From positions 1 through 64,000 of the forward strand of contig NZ_BDAW01000025.1 in assembly GCF_001625085.1 (NCBI RefSeq): 64,000 bases of DNA, read 5' to 3'. Position 1 is the stretch's first letter. Every line of letters begins with the position of its first letter. The notes below the pieces were generated by a model. The model made no database searches. It saw only the letters and a list, made by a program, of their open reading frames with translations, and was not told the origin of the DNA. The stretch is from Nocardia acidivorans NBRC 108247 (GTDB lineage Bacteria > Actinomycetota > Actinomycetes > Mycobacteriales > Mycobacteriaceae). Made by a program: the position numbers and the translations under genes. Of the stretch, positions 8,894 to 17,202 are shown one piece after another.

Positions 8894-8977
8894 CAAGATG
8901 CGGGCGACTCGAAGACCGGGAAATCCAGTACCCCGGGGTGATCCGCGAATGGGGTATCACCCCGGAGGCTGATTCGG

Positions 8978-9778
8978 GTGAGCCCTACCGAGATGAGCAG
9001 CACCCGGCCCGAATTCACCGACGTGACACGGCCGGTGACCACGGGAAGGCTCTGGGCCATGCTGGGGGTCTACGTGGTGTCCACGCTGACCGCCTCGGTG
9101 ATACTGCTTGCGGCTCAGCCGCATTCGGGCATCGATCGCGCGGCACTGTCCCTGGTCCAGTTCGGTCCGGCGCTGGGTGCGCTGATCACCTGGCCGGCCT
9201 TCAGGACGACCGTCTCGCGCCTGCTGCCCGCGCCGGTTCCCGCGCGCCGGGTCGGGGTGAATGTGCTCGCGATGGTCGCGGCATGCGTGGCCTTCTGGCT
9301 GTTGATCACCGGCGCCACCCTGCTGGTCGATATCGACCTCGTCGGCCCGGTGGCGGTCGGCGGTGTGCCTTTCGCGGTCTTCGTGCTGTTCCAGCTGGTC
9401 GGCGCATGCGGTGAGGAGATCGGCTGGCGCGGCCTCATGCAGCCGCTGCTGGAATCTCGAATGGGGAAATTCGCGGCGGTCACGGTGACGGGCGCGGCCT
9501 GGGCGCTGTGGCATGTGCAGGCCTTCGTCGCGGGTCCGGTGGTGGCCGCCTGCTTCTTCGTTTCCGTGCTGGGGTTCGCGATCATCCTCGGCTACCTGGG
9601 CACGGGCAGTTTCGGTCAGCGCGTACTGGTCGCCACGATCGGGCACTGGTTGATCAATGTCGCGATGTACCTGCTGGCCGGTGACAACACCACGGATCGG
9701 CCGCAACTCGTATTCATGGCGATAGCCGCCGTCCTCCTGGCCGCGACCACGGGGTTGGCGCGCCGCGATCACGGGTAG
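8978..9778 (+). CDS. CPBP-family intramembrane glutamic endopeptidase (CAAX/Abi protease)
   Basis: A 266-residue polytopic membrane protein with about seven or eight hydrophobic segments. The hallmark motif GEEIGWRG (EExxxR) lies near residues 144-151, with the second motif WALWHVQ and the third IGHWLINV supplying the catalytic His and Asn. The family includes Rce1-type prenyl proteases and bacteriocin-immunity or regulatory intramembrane proteases. The target is unknown here. Starts at 8978 or 8993 are both possible. It is divergent from the small basic protein/SDR genes and shares the palindrome-bearing intergenic region. Confidence 0.88.
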   Translation: MSPTEMSSTRPEFTDVTRPVTTGRLWAMLGVYVVSTLTASVILLAAQPHSGIDRAALSLVQFGPALGALITWPAFRTTVSRLLPAPVPARRVGVNVLAMVAACVAFWLLITGATLLVDIDLVGPVAVGGVPFAVFVLFQLVGACGEEIGWRGLMQPLLESRMGKFAAVTVTGAAWALWHVQAFVAGPVVAACFFVSVLGFAIILGYLGTGSFGQRVLVATIGHWLINVAMYLLAGDNTTDRPQLVFMAIAAVLLAATTGLARRDHG

Positions 9779-9892
9779 ACACGTATTCGAGCCGGCTCCG
9801 TGCGGCGGTTCCTCCACGGTTGCGGCGTGCGGGTGCAGTATGTTCCGACTGGACGGTTCGACCGAATATCGCTCGGGGCGTGAGGAGGTACG

Positions 9893-12800
9893 TTGGCGCG
9901 GGCCGATGGAGACCCGATATCCCGATCCGCCGTAATCGCCGCCGCCGACCCGCTGGACGGATTGCCGCTGTCGGCGGCGCAATTGCGCTGGTGGGTGGCG
10001 CAGCAGTTGTATCCCGAGGTTCCCAATACCGTCGCCATGTATCTGACCCTGCGCGGACCGCTCCGGGTGGATCTGCTGGGCGAGTGCGCCGGGCTGGCCG
10101 CGGTGGAATTGCAGTCACCGCTCGTGCGCTTCCGGATCGAGGGCGGCTATCCCCGGCAGTTCCTGGACCGGGATGCGTTCGGCGCGCTGGGTTTCCAGGA
10201 TTTCAGCGCGCTGCCCGAAGCGGATGCGATCGCGGTCGCGCTCCTGCGGATGGACCGTGATCACGGTTCGCCCCTGGATCTGCTCGCCGATGCGCCGACC
10301 GCGGCCACGGTGTTCCGGGTGGGGCGGGATCATCATCTGCTGTATCTGCGCAGTCATCACATCGTGCTGGACGGGATCGGGGCCGCGGTGATGCTGCGCC
10401 GAACCGTCGAACTGTACGCCGCTGCAACAGGTTTGACCGAGACTGTGCCCGGCGAGCGGGTGCGGACCCTATCGGGTTGTCCGCTGACGATCGCCGAACT
10501 CCTGGCAGAGGAGCGCGCCTACTCCGAGTCGATGCGCGCGCGGGCCGATGGCGAGTACTGGCGGGAGCAGCTGGCGGATATGCCCGCGCCGGTGCGGCTG
10601 GCAGGGCGCTCGGCGGTGCGCCCCCGCACACCGCATCGGGTGACGGGCCTCGTGCCGCCGCACACCGTGGCGAACGTGGCGGCCTGGCAGCGGCGGGGAT
10701 ACACCCTGCCGGAGCTGACCATCGCGGCCTTCGCCTGCCACCTGGCCGCGCTGACCGGCGCGGACGATCTCGTGCTGTCCCTGCCGGTGGCCGCGCGCCC
10801 GACCGCCGCGCTGCGCCGGTCGGCCGGATCGGTCTCCAATGTCGTTCCGCTGCGGATGCGCGGGCTGCGCGCCGAGACCAGGGCGGGCGTGGTCGAGCAG
10901 GTGCGCGCCCGTGTGGTCGGGGCGTTGCGGCATCAACGCTACCGATACGAGGATATTCAACGCGATCGAGGCGAAAGCCATACCGTGCGAGGCGGTTTCG
11001 GCCCGGTGGTGAATATGCTCGGGGCCGTCGCGCCGCTGAACATGGGACCGCTCACCGCACAGGTGCAACTGCTGGCCCTGGGTCCGGTGGAGGATCTGCT
11101 GATCAACGGCTACCAGCTGGGACCGGACGATGAATCCATCACCATTGGCATGCAAGCCAATTCGGAGCTGTACTCCGCGGACTCGCTCAATACCCTGCAC
11201 GAACGATTCCTGGCCTATTTCGATCGATTCCTCGCCGACCCCGATCGACCGGTCCGGACCTTGGAGCCGGGCGATATCCGCGCGGTCCCGAGCGTCGAGC
11301 ACGCCGATCGACTGCTCCCGGATCTTCTCCGCGGCAAGCTGAGCGTGCCGGAGACGGCAGCCGAAGACATTGCGCTACAGGATGATCCCCGTTCCCTGAC
11401 CTATCGTGAGCTGGACGAGCTGTCCTCCCGGTGGGCCCGCGAGCTGATCGACGCGGGAGCGGGGCCGGGCGCCGCTGTCCTGGTCGCCATACCGCGTTCG
11501 ATCGAATCGGTCGTGGCGGTGTGGGCGGTGGCCAAGACCGGAGCCACCTTCGTGCCCGTCGATCCCGCCGACCCGGTGCACCGACTGACCGTGGTCGCGA
11601 CGGATTCCGGTGCGCGCCACGGGCTGGCGGTGGCATCGGCCCGCGACGCCCTCCCCGCCGGACCGGAGTGGCTGATCCTGGACGACCCGGACACTCGCAC
11701 CCGGATCCAGCGTCACCCGGCCACCCCGATTCGGGACGTCGACCGGATTCGCCCGCTGCACCCGGACCATCCGGCCTATCTCATCTACACCTCGGGCACG
11801 ACCGGCACCCCGAAGGGCGTGGCCGTCACCCATCGCGGACTCGGCCCGCTCACCGATCACATTGTCGAACACTATGGCGTAGCGCATGATTCGCGTGTCC
11901 TGCACGCGCACGCCCCGTCGTTCGACGCCCACCTGCTGGAACTGCTCGCGTCGTTCGCCGCCGGAGCCACCTTGGTCATCGAACCGCCGTCGGTGGTGGC
12001 GGGCGCTGCGCTGGCCGAGCTGTTGCACAGGGCGGCAATCACCCACTTCCTCACCACCCCGGCGGTACTGGCCACGATCACCCCGGAGCAGGTGCCGTCC
12101 CTGCGGGTCGCGGTGGTGGGCGGGGAAGCCTGTCCGCACGATCTGCTCCGGCGCTGGGGCCCGGCACTGCGGCTCTTCAACGGCTATGGACCGACCGAAA
12201 CCACGGTGATGGCAACGCAATCGGAGGCGCTGACGCCCGCGGGCCCGGTATCCATCGGGCCGCCGTTGCCCGGCGTCCGGGCCTTGATTCTGGATTCTCG
12301 ACTGCACCGCGCGCCGCCGTGCGGCACGGGCGAGTTGTATCTGGGCGGCCCCGGCGTGGCGCAGGGCTACCTCGGGCGACCCGCCGCCACGGCCGAACGC
12401 TTCGTCGCGGACCCAGCCGGCACCGGTGAACGCGTATATCGCACCGGCGATCTCGTGCATTCGGCGCTGGACGGCGCCCTCGAGTTCCGAGCGCGCGCCG
12501 ACGACCAACTGAGTGTGCGCGGTCGCCGCACCGAACCGGCCGAAGTGGAAACCGCGCTCATGGCCCTGCCGGAGGTCTCGCACGCCGTCGCGACCGTCCT
12601 GGACGGGCCCGGCGGCGGCCGCGTGATCGGATATATCGTTGCGGCACAAGCGACTCCACTCGACCACGCGGATCTCACCGCGCGCCTGCGCACGCTGTTG
12701 CCCGCCGCGCTCGTACCCGCGCAACTCGTCGAAGTGGACCGGCTCCCGGTCACCGCACACGGCAAGATCGACCGCTCCGCGTTGCCGGTGCCACCCCCGG

Positions 12801-13855
12801 TGCGCCGCACCTACCGTGCTCCGGAGTCGCCGCTGGAGTGCCTTGTCGCCGACCATTTCGCGACGATCACCGAGACCACCCCGGTGGGCCTCGACGACGA
12901 TTTCTTCGAGATAGGCGGCAATTCGCTGACGGGCGTGGCGCTTTCGGCCGAGCTGGCCGCGGCCACCGGCCTTCCGGTGACGGTGCGCTGGCTCTACACC
13001 GCGCCCACCGTCCGGGAATTGGCCGCGCGCCTGGCCGATCACGAGGGCGGAGCCGCCACCGATGACGCGCTCGGCGTGGTACTCACCCTGCGCCGCAACG
13101 GATCTCGTCCACCGCTGTTCTGCGTGCATTCGGCGGTCCCGCTGGCCTGGTGCTACGCCGCACTGGCGCAGCAACTCCACGACCGCCCGGTCTACGGGCT
13201 GCAAGCCCTGACACTCGCGGGTGAACCGCGGGCCGGGACCACCATCGACGAACTCGCGGACGGCTATGTCGAGGAGATCCTGCGGGTGTGCCCCGAAGGT
13301 CCCTACCATCTGCTCGGCTGGTCACTGGGCGGTCAGATCGCGCATGCCATCGCGATCCGGCTGACCGAGCGCGGTGCGCGGGTCGCGACCCTGGCCATGC
13401 TCGACAGCATCGTCTTCCCCGACGATATGCCCCCGCCCCCGCTGCCCCGCATGCGTGATCTGCTGACCCATCTGCTCGGGGACGAACCCGAGAACGGCGA
13501 TGAGCTCGCGGACCTCACCGCCGAAGCGGCCGCGGCCGAATTGGCCGCTGCCCCGGCCTCGTTCGGCACCGGTCTGACCGCCGAACAGCTGACCCGCCTG
13601 CATCGGGGTTATGCGGAGGGCGTGCGCCTGTCGCACGGCTGCCGCCCCGGCGTGTTCGACGGTGATCTGCTCTACTTCTCGGCAACACGCGGGGTGACCG
13701 AATCGCTCGGCGCGGATATGTGGAAGCCGCACATCGAGGGCGCGCTCATCGAGCATCGCATCGCGACCACGCATGCCCAGTTCTGCAATGCCGATGTGGT
13801 TCCGATCTTCGGCCCGCTGCTCGCCGCACAGGTGGAAGCCGGTGACAGCCGATGA
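9893..13855 (+). CDS. Single-module NRPS, C-A-T-TE
   Basis: A 1320-residue synthetase starting at TTG 9893, chosen because GAGGAGGT sits 3 bases upstream. Domains in order: condensation, about 18-440, with HHIVLDG at 155-161; adenylation, about 480-965, with TSGTTGTPKG near 633, NGYGPTETT, YRTGDLV and the A10 Lys in AHGKIDRSAL; thiolation, FFEIGGNSL with Ser1011; and a type I thioesterase, about 1060-1310, with GWSLGG and Ser1144. The A-domain pocket starts FDAHLLELL, so the Asp that holds the alpha-amino group is kept. The substrate is not called. A C domain at the front means the chain must come from another carrier protein or a free acyl donor. The stop overlaps the next start (ATGA). Confidence 0.95.
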   Translation: MARADGDPISRSAVIAAADPLDGLPLSAAQLRWWVAQQLYPEVPNTVAMYLTLRGPLRVDLLGECAGLAAVELQSPLVRFRIEGGYPRQFLDRDAFGALGFQDFSALPEADAIAVALLRMDRDHGSPLDLLADAPTAATVFRVGRDHHLLYLRSHHIVLDGIGAAVMLRRTVELYAAATGLTETVPGERVRTLSGCPLTIAELLAEERAYSESMRARADGEYWREQLADMPAPVRLAGRSAVRPRTPHRVTGLVPPHTVANVAAWQRRGYTLPELTIAAFACHLAALTGADDLVLSLPVAARPTAALRRSAGSVSNVVPLRMRGLRAETRAGVVEQVRARVVGALRHQRYRYEDIQRDRGESHTVRGGFGPVVNMLGAVAPLNMGPLTAQVQLLALGPVEDLLINGYQLGPDDESITIGMQANSELYSADSLNTLHERFLAYFDRFLADPDRPVRTLEPGDIRAVPSVEHADRLLPDLLRGKLSVPETAAEDIALQDDPRSLTYRELDELSSRWARELIDAGAGPGAAVLVAIPRSIESVVAVWAVAKTGATFVPVDPADPVHRLTVVATDSGARHGLAVASARDALPAGPEWLILDDPDTRTRIQRHPATPIRDVDRIRPLHPDHPAYLIYTSGTTGTPKGVAVTHRGLGPLTDHIVEHYGVAHDSRVLHAHAPSFDAHLLELLASFAAGATLVIEPPSVVAGAALAELLHRAAITHFLTTPAVLATITPEQVPSLRVAVVGGEACPHDLLRRWGPALRLFNGYGPTETTVMATQSEALTPAGPVSIGPPLPGVRALILDSRLHRAPPCGTGELYLGGPGVAQGYLGRPAATAERFVADPAGTGERVYRTGDLVHSALDGALEFRARADDQLSVRGRRTEPAEVETALMALPEVSHAVATVLDGPGGGRVIGYIVAAQATPLDHADLTARLRTLLPAALVPAQLVEVDRLPVTAHGKIDRSALPVPPPVRRTYRAPESPLECLVADHFATITETTPVGLDDDFFEIGGNSLTGVALSAELAAATGLPVTVRWLYTAPTVRELAARLADHEGGAATDDALGVVLTLRRNGSRPPLFCVHSAVPLAWCYAALAQQLHDRPVYGLQALTLAGEPRAGTTIDELADGYVEEILRVCPEGPYHLLGWSLGGQIAHAIAIRLTERGARVATLAMLDSIVFPDDMPPPPLPRMRDLLTHLLGDEPENGDELADLTAEAAAAELAAAPASFGTGLTAEQLTRLHRGYAEGVRLSHGCRPGVFDGDLLYFSATRGVTESLGADMWKPHIEGALIEHRIATTHAQFCNADVVPIFGPLLAAQVEAGDSR

Positions 13856-14550
13856 GGACCGGGCGGCGTTCCGGAGTCCGCTGGTGGAATGTGTACGCCG
13901 ATCCCGGGCAATGGGAACGGCAGGGACCCGAGGCCGCCGCGCTGCTGCGCTGGATGACCGAGCACCTGCCCCGCCCGCATCCGGAGCTGGGTCGTCCCGG
14001 GCCGGTATGCCCGTTCGTGCGGTACAGCGCAGCCCATCGACTCATCTGGGCCGGATCGCTCGCCGGCGGCGACGTGTTGACCGAGGACCGGATGCACCTC
14101 GCGATCGACGACGCGTTCGAGGCGTATCGGCGATTGCTGCGGGAGAACCCCGCGGAGGCAAGGCGTTCCACCCTGGTCACCGTATTTCCGGGTTTGACGC
14201 GCTATGACCTGATCGATGCCGTACATCTGGCCCGCAAATCGGAAGCGGTGGCCGATGGGCTGATGCTCGGGCAGTTCTATCCCGGCTGTGGGGTTCCGGG
14301 ACTGTGGAATCGCGACTTCCGTCCGCTCGACGCGCCGGTGCCGATGCTGGTGCTGCGCCCGATGATGAGCACCGACTATCCCTTTCTGGTCTCTCGCACC
14401 GAGTGGCTGTACGCGTATTTCTCACAGCTGGCTCCGGACCTGCCCCGTAAGCTGCGCTGGTCGATTGCCGAGCGAATGCTGGTAACCGGTCCGGACTGCG
14501 ATGAAATAACTGCTCTGCGAATACATTCCATCGACGAACACGCTCGGTGA
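13852..14550 (+). CDS. DUF6875-like protein coupled to the NRPS
   Basis: A 232-residue soluble protein whose ATG overlaps the NRPS stop. The conserved-looking core is LGRPGPVCPFVRYS near residue 45, followed by a helical middle and a second block reading VTVFPGLTRYDLIDAVH, then LMLGQFYPGCGVPGLWN and VPMLVLRPMMSTDYPFL. From memory this pattern is the uncharacterised DUF6875 family, and that label is tentative. There is no signal peptide or membrane helix. Translational coupling to the C-A-T-TE synthetase implies a role in the same pathway, such as tailoring, partner protein or hydrolase. That is inference. Confidence 0.75.
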   Translation: MRTGRRSGVRWWNVYADPGQWERQGPEAAALLRWMTEHLPRPHPELGRPGPVCPFVRYSAAHRLIWAGSLAGGDVLTEDRMHLAIDDAFEAYRRLLRENPAEARRSTLVTVFPGLTRYDLIDAVHLARKSEAVADGLMLGQFYPGCGVPGLWNRDFRPLDAPVPMLVLRPMMSTDYPFLVSRTEWLYAYFSQLAPDLPRKLRWSIAERMLVTGPDCDEITALRIHSIDEHAR

Positions 14551-14589
14551 TACCGGCGAATCCGGCCCGCACCGGTTGATACTGGAAGC

Positions 14590-15561
14590 ATGCACCGAAT
14601 CCTGCGCTGTTCTGTCGTAGTCATCGCCGCATTCGCTGTCCTATTGCCCATACCCGTGCACGCCGATCCGGGCTCCTCGATTGTCGGGGTGCGCCCGCTC
14701 GGCGGTCGTCAATTCGAGGTCGACGTCTATTCGGCCGCCATGAACCGGACGATCCCGGTCTGGGTGTCCCATCCCGATGGCCCCGCGCCCGCGCTGTATC
14801 TGCTCAATGCGGTCGACGGCGGCGAGAGCGGCGGCCCGTGGACCAATCGCACCGATATCGCGCAATTCTTCGCCGACAAACCGGTCAATGTCATTCAGCC
14901 GATCGGCGGGCGGGCGTCGTATTACACCGATTGGGTGGCCGACGATCCGGTGCTCGGGCGCAACCGGTGGTCCACCTTCCTGATCGACGAGTTACCCCCG
15001 CTGCTGGAGAACCAGTTCGGCATGACCGGCCGCAATGCCGTTGCCGGAACCTCGATGTCGGCGACCTCGGCACTGAACCTGGCCATCGAGGCACCGGGCA
15101 GATATCAGGCCGTGGGTTCCTACAGTGGATGCCCGCGTACGAGTGATCCGGTGTCGACCGCGTATGTGTACTCCCAGTTGCAGCCGTACGGTGCGAACGC
15201 GAGCAATATGTGGGGCGCACCGGGCAATCCGGCCTGGGCCGCCCATGATCCGATCGTGAACGCGGACCGGTTGCGCGGTGTGGCACTGTATATTTCGACC
15301 GGTAACGGTGCGGCCGGTGTGCACGATACGCTCGCCGACCCGTCGATCGGTGGTGATGCCGGTCGATTGGCCGACCGCATGCTGGTGGGCGGCACCATGG
15401 AGTCGGTCGTGCGCGGTTGCACCGCCGCGCTCACCGATCGGCTTGCCGCGCAGGGTATTCCGGCTCAGGTCGTATTCCGGGCAGGCACCCATGCCTGGCC
15501 GTACTGGCAGGACGACGTGCACGATTCGTGGCCCCTGTTCGCCGCGGCGCTCGGGGTCTAG
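14590..15561 (+). CDS. Antigen-85-like esterase/mycolyltransferase
   Basis: A 323-residue secreted alpha/beta hydrolase. A signal peptide ending PIPVHADP spans about residues 1-26. The Ag85/esterase D pattern is clear: LYLLNAVDGGESGGPW, a YYTDW segment, the nucleophile elbow GTSMSATSA with Ser155, a mid-protein SGCPRTSDP, and the catalytic His in GTHAWPYW near the C-terminus. Ag85 proteins transfer mycolic acid between trehalose monomycolates and to arabinogalactan in the envelope. Several paralogues are usual in mycolate-containing genera. It follows the DUF6875-like gene by 40 bases on the same strand, but may be independent. Confidence 0.9.
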   Translation: MHRILRCSVVVIAAFAVLLPIPVHADPGSSIVGVRPLGGRQFEVDVYSAAMNRTIPVWVSHPDGPAPALYLLNAVDGGESGGPWTNRTDIAQFFADKPVNVIQPIGGRASYYTDWVADDPVLGRNRWSTFLIDELPPLLENQFGMTGRNAVAGTSMSATSALNLAIEAPGRYQAVGSYSGCPRTSDPVSTAYVYSQLQPYGANASNMWGAPGNPAWAAHDPIVNADRLRGVALYISTGNGAAGVHDTLADPSIGGDAGRLADRMLVGGTMESVVRGCTAALTDRLAAQGIPAQVVFRAGTHAWPYWQDDVHDSWPLFAAALGV

Positions 15562-17081
15562 CCGTTCTCGCGATGCGCCGATTCGGGCAGTACGAGCGTG
15601 AGCGTGCCCAGGGCCAGTGCCACCACCGCGATCGCGGTGAACATGGTGGCGCTGCCGTTCAGGGTGTGCGCACGGAAGAACACCGCACTGAGCAGTGCCA
15701 GACCGAGCGCATTGCCGAGCTGTTCGATGGTCGGCACCAGACCCGAGGCGGCGTCCAGCTGCCGCTGTGCCAGACCGGACAACATGACGGGTTGCAATGG
15801 CACACAGAACAATCCGACGCACAGACCCGCCAGCAGGACCGGCCCGAGCACCAGCGGTACCGAGATGACACCGGCGGTGACCCGCAGATAGATCGCGCCC
15901 ACCACGACGCATCCGCCGTAGGCGGTGATCGCCCCGGCGAGCGTGCGAATTCCCCAGCGCCGCAACAGCATCGGGGAGGCGAGCGCGCCGAGGCACGCGC
16001 CCACCGCGAACGGGGTCATCAAAAGCCCTGTGCGCCAAGCGGAGAATCCGAGCACGTCCTGCATGGTGATCGAGACCGCGAAGACGAAGGCGGTGAACAT
16101 GCCGAAGAAAACGGTCACCAGCACCGATCCGACAGCGAATCGGCGGTCGGCGAACAGCTCGAATCGCACCATCGGGCCGCGTCCGCGCCGGGCCTCGCGG
16201 CGCTGCTGGGCGATGAACACCGCACCGCATCCGGCGGACCCTGCGATCAATGTCAAGGGCAGGGGCCGCCAGCCGTTCTGCTGGATATCGGTGAGCGCGA
16301 ACAGCAGTGCGAACAGGCTCACGGTGGACAGCAGCGCCCCGGCGGGATCGAGCCGTTCGCGCCGGAGCGGACGGCCCAGGTGCAGATACCGCAGCGCCAA
16401 GGCCAGGGCGATGAGCCCGAGCGGCAGGTTGATCAGGAATACCGCATGCCAGCCCAGTCCGAACACATCGGCCATCACCAGCGCCCCGCCGAGAATGGGT
16501 CCCACCATTCCGGCGAATCCGGCCACCGCGCCATAGATGGCGAACACCTGCTGGTGCCTGTCCCGGGGGAAGGCCGCAGCGACTATGGCAATGGTCTGCG
16601 CGGTCATTCCCGCGGCCGCAGCGCCCTGCACGACCCGCGCCGCGACGAGTTCCCCCGCGCTGCCGGACATTCCGCACCACATCGAGGCCGCGGTGAACAG
16701 CACCACCGAGGTCAGGAACATGGTGCGCCGACCCAGCAGTTCGCCCAGGCGCGCCGCCGTCAGCAGTGTGCACGCGAAGGCCAGCGAATACCCCGACACC
16801 ACCAGCAGCTGTGCCTGCCGGGTGACCGCCAGATCCGCGGTGATACTGGGCAGCGCGGTGGTCACGATCGTGCCGTCGATCATCTGCATGAAGACCGCGA
16901 TCAGACAGCCCGCGAAGGACAGCCACGCCGCCGTCTTCGCCCGGCTCTCCGCGCCCGGGGGTGCGACGGCAGGATCGCCGTCGTGCGCAACGGCGTCACT
17001 CGCCCCGACAACGGATTCCTCGAAACTCTGCGGTGAGTCGATGGGCTCAGCATATCCGCAGCGAACAACTCCGCGCCGCAC
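15558..17081 (-). CDS. MFS drug/metabolite exporter, DHA2 (EmrB/QacA) family
   Basis: A 507-residue transporter with about 14 membrane helices. The family motif is near the front (MQMIDGTIVTTALPSI), followed by the motif A-like loop GRRTMFL and motif C-like GFAGMVGPILGGALV. The N-terminal 45 residues are hydrophilic, and the GTG at 17081 is the only usable start in frame, so the true start is uncertain. It lies between the two NRPS genes, pointing the same way as the dimodular one, and is a reasonable export or self-resistance candidate for a peptide product. Its stop overlaps the convergent Ag85-like gene by four bases. Confidence 0.9.
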   Translation of the reverse strand: MRRGVVRCGYAEPIDSPQSFEESVVGASDAVAHDGDPAVAPPGAESRAKTAAWLSFAGCLIAVFMQMIDGTIVTTALPSITADLAVTRQAQLLVVSGYSLAFACTLLTAARLGELLGRRTMFLTSVVLFTAASMWCGMSGSAGELVAARVVQGAAAAGMTAQTIAIVAAAFPRDRHQQVFAIYGAVAGFAGMVGPILGGALVMADVFGLGWHAVFLINLPLGLIALALALRYLHLGRPLRRERLDPAGALLSTVSLFALLFALTDIQQNGWRPLPLTLIAGSAGCGAVFIAQQRREARRGRGPMVRFELFADRRFAVGSVLVTVFFGMFTAFVFAVSITMQDVLGFSAWRTGLLMTPFAVGACLGALASPMLLRRWGIRTLAGAITAYGGCVVVGAIYLRVTAGVISVPLVLGPVLLAGLCVGLFCVPLQPVMLSGLAQRQLDAASGLVPTIEQLGNALGLALLSAVFFRAHTLNGSATMFTAIAVVALALGTLTLVLPESAHRENG

Positions 17082-17118
17082 CCCGGCCCGGCATCGCGGC
17101 GGGGTGTCCCGCGTCGGA

Positions 17119-17202
17119 ACTCAGTGGGCCCCGACCGCGACTCAGTGCGCCCCGACCGCGACTCAGTGCGCCCCGACCGCGACTCAGTGCGCCCCGACCG
17201 CG
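17119..17202. repeat. Four tandem copies of a 21-bp unit at the 3' end of the dimodular NRPS
   Basis: The units lie at 17119-17139, 17140-17160, 17161-17181 and 17182-17202. All are identical except one base in the first. The unit nearest the NRPS contains its last codons (ending VGAH) and stop. The other three are copies of that gene end continuing downstream. The period is a multiple of three and every copy carries the same TGA in frame. It resembles a slippage-generated tandem duplication. Confidence 0.9.

Noticed and set aside
17119..17202. Possible CRISPR or attachment site
   Set aside because: It is a spacerless 21-bp tandem duplication of the gene end, with no integrase or tRNA nearby.
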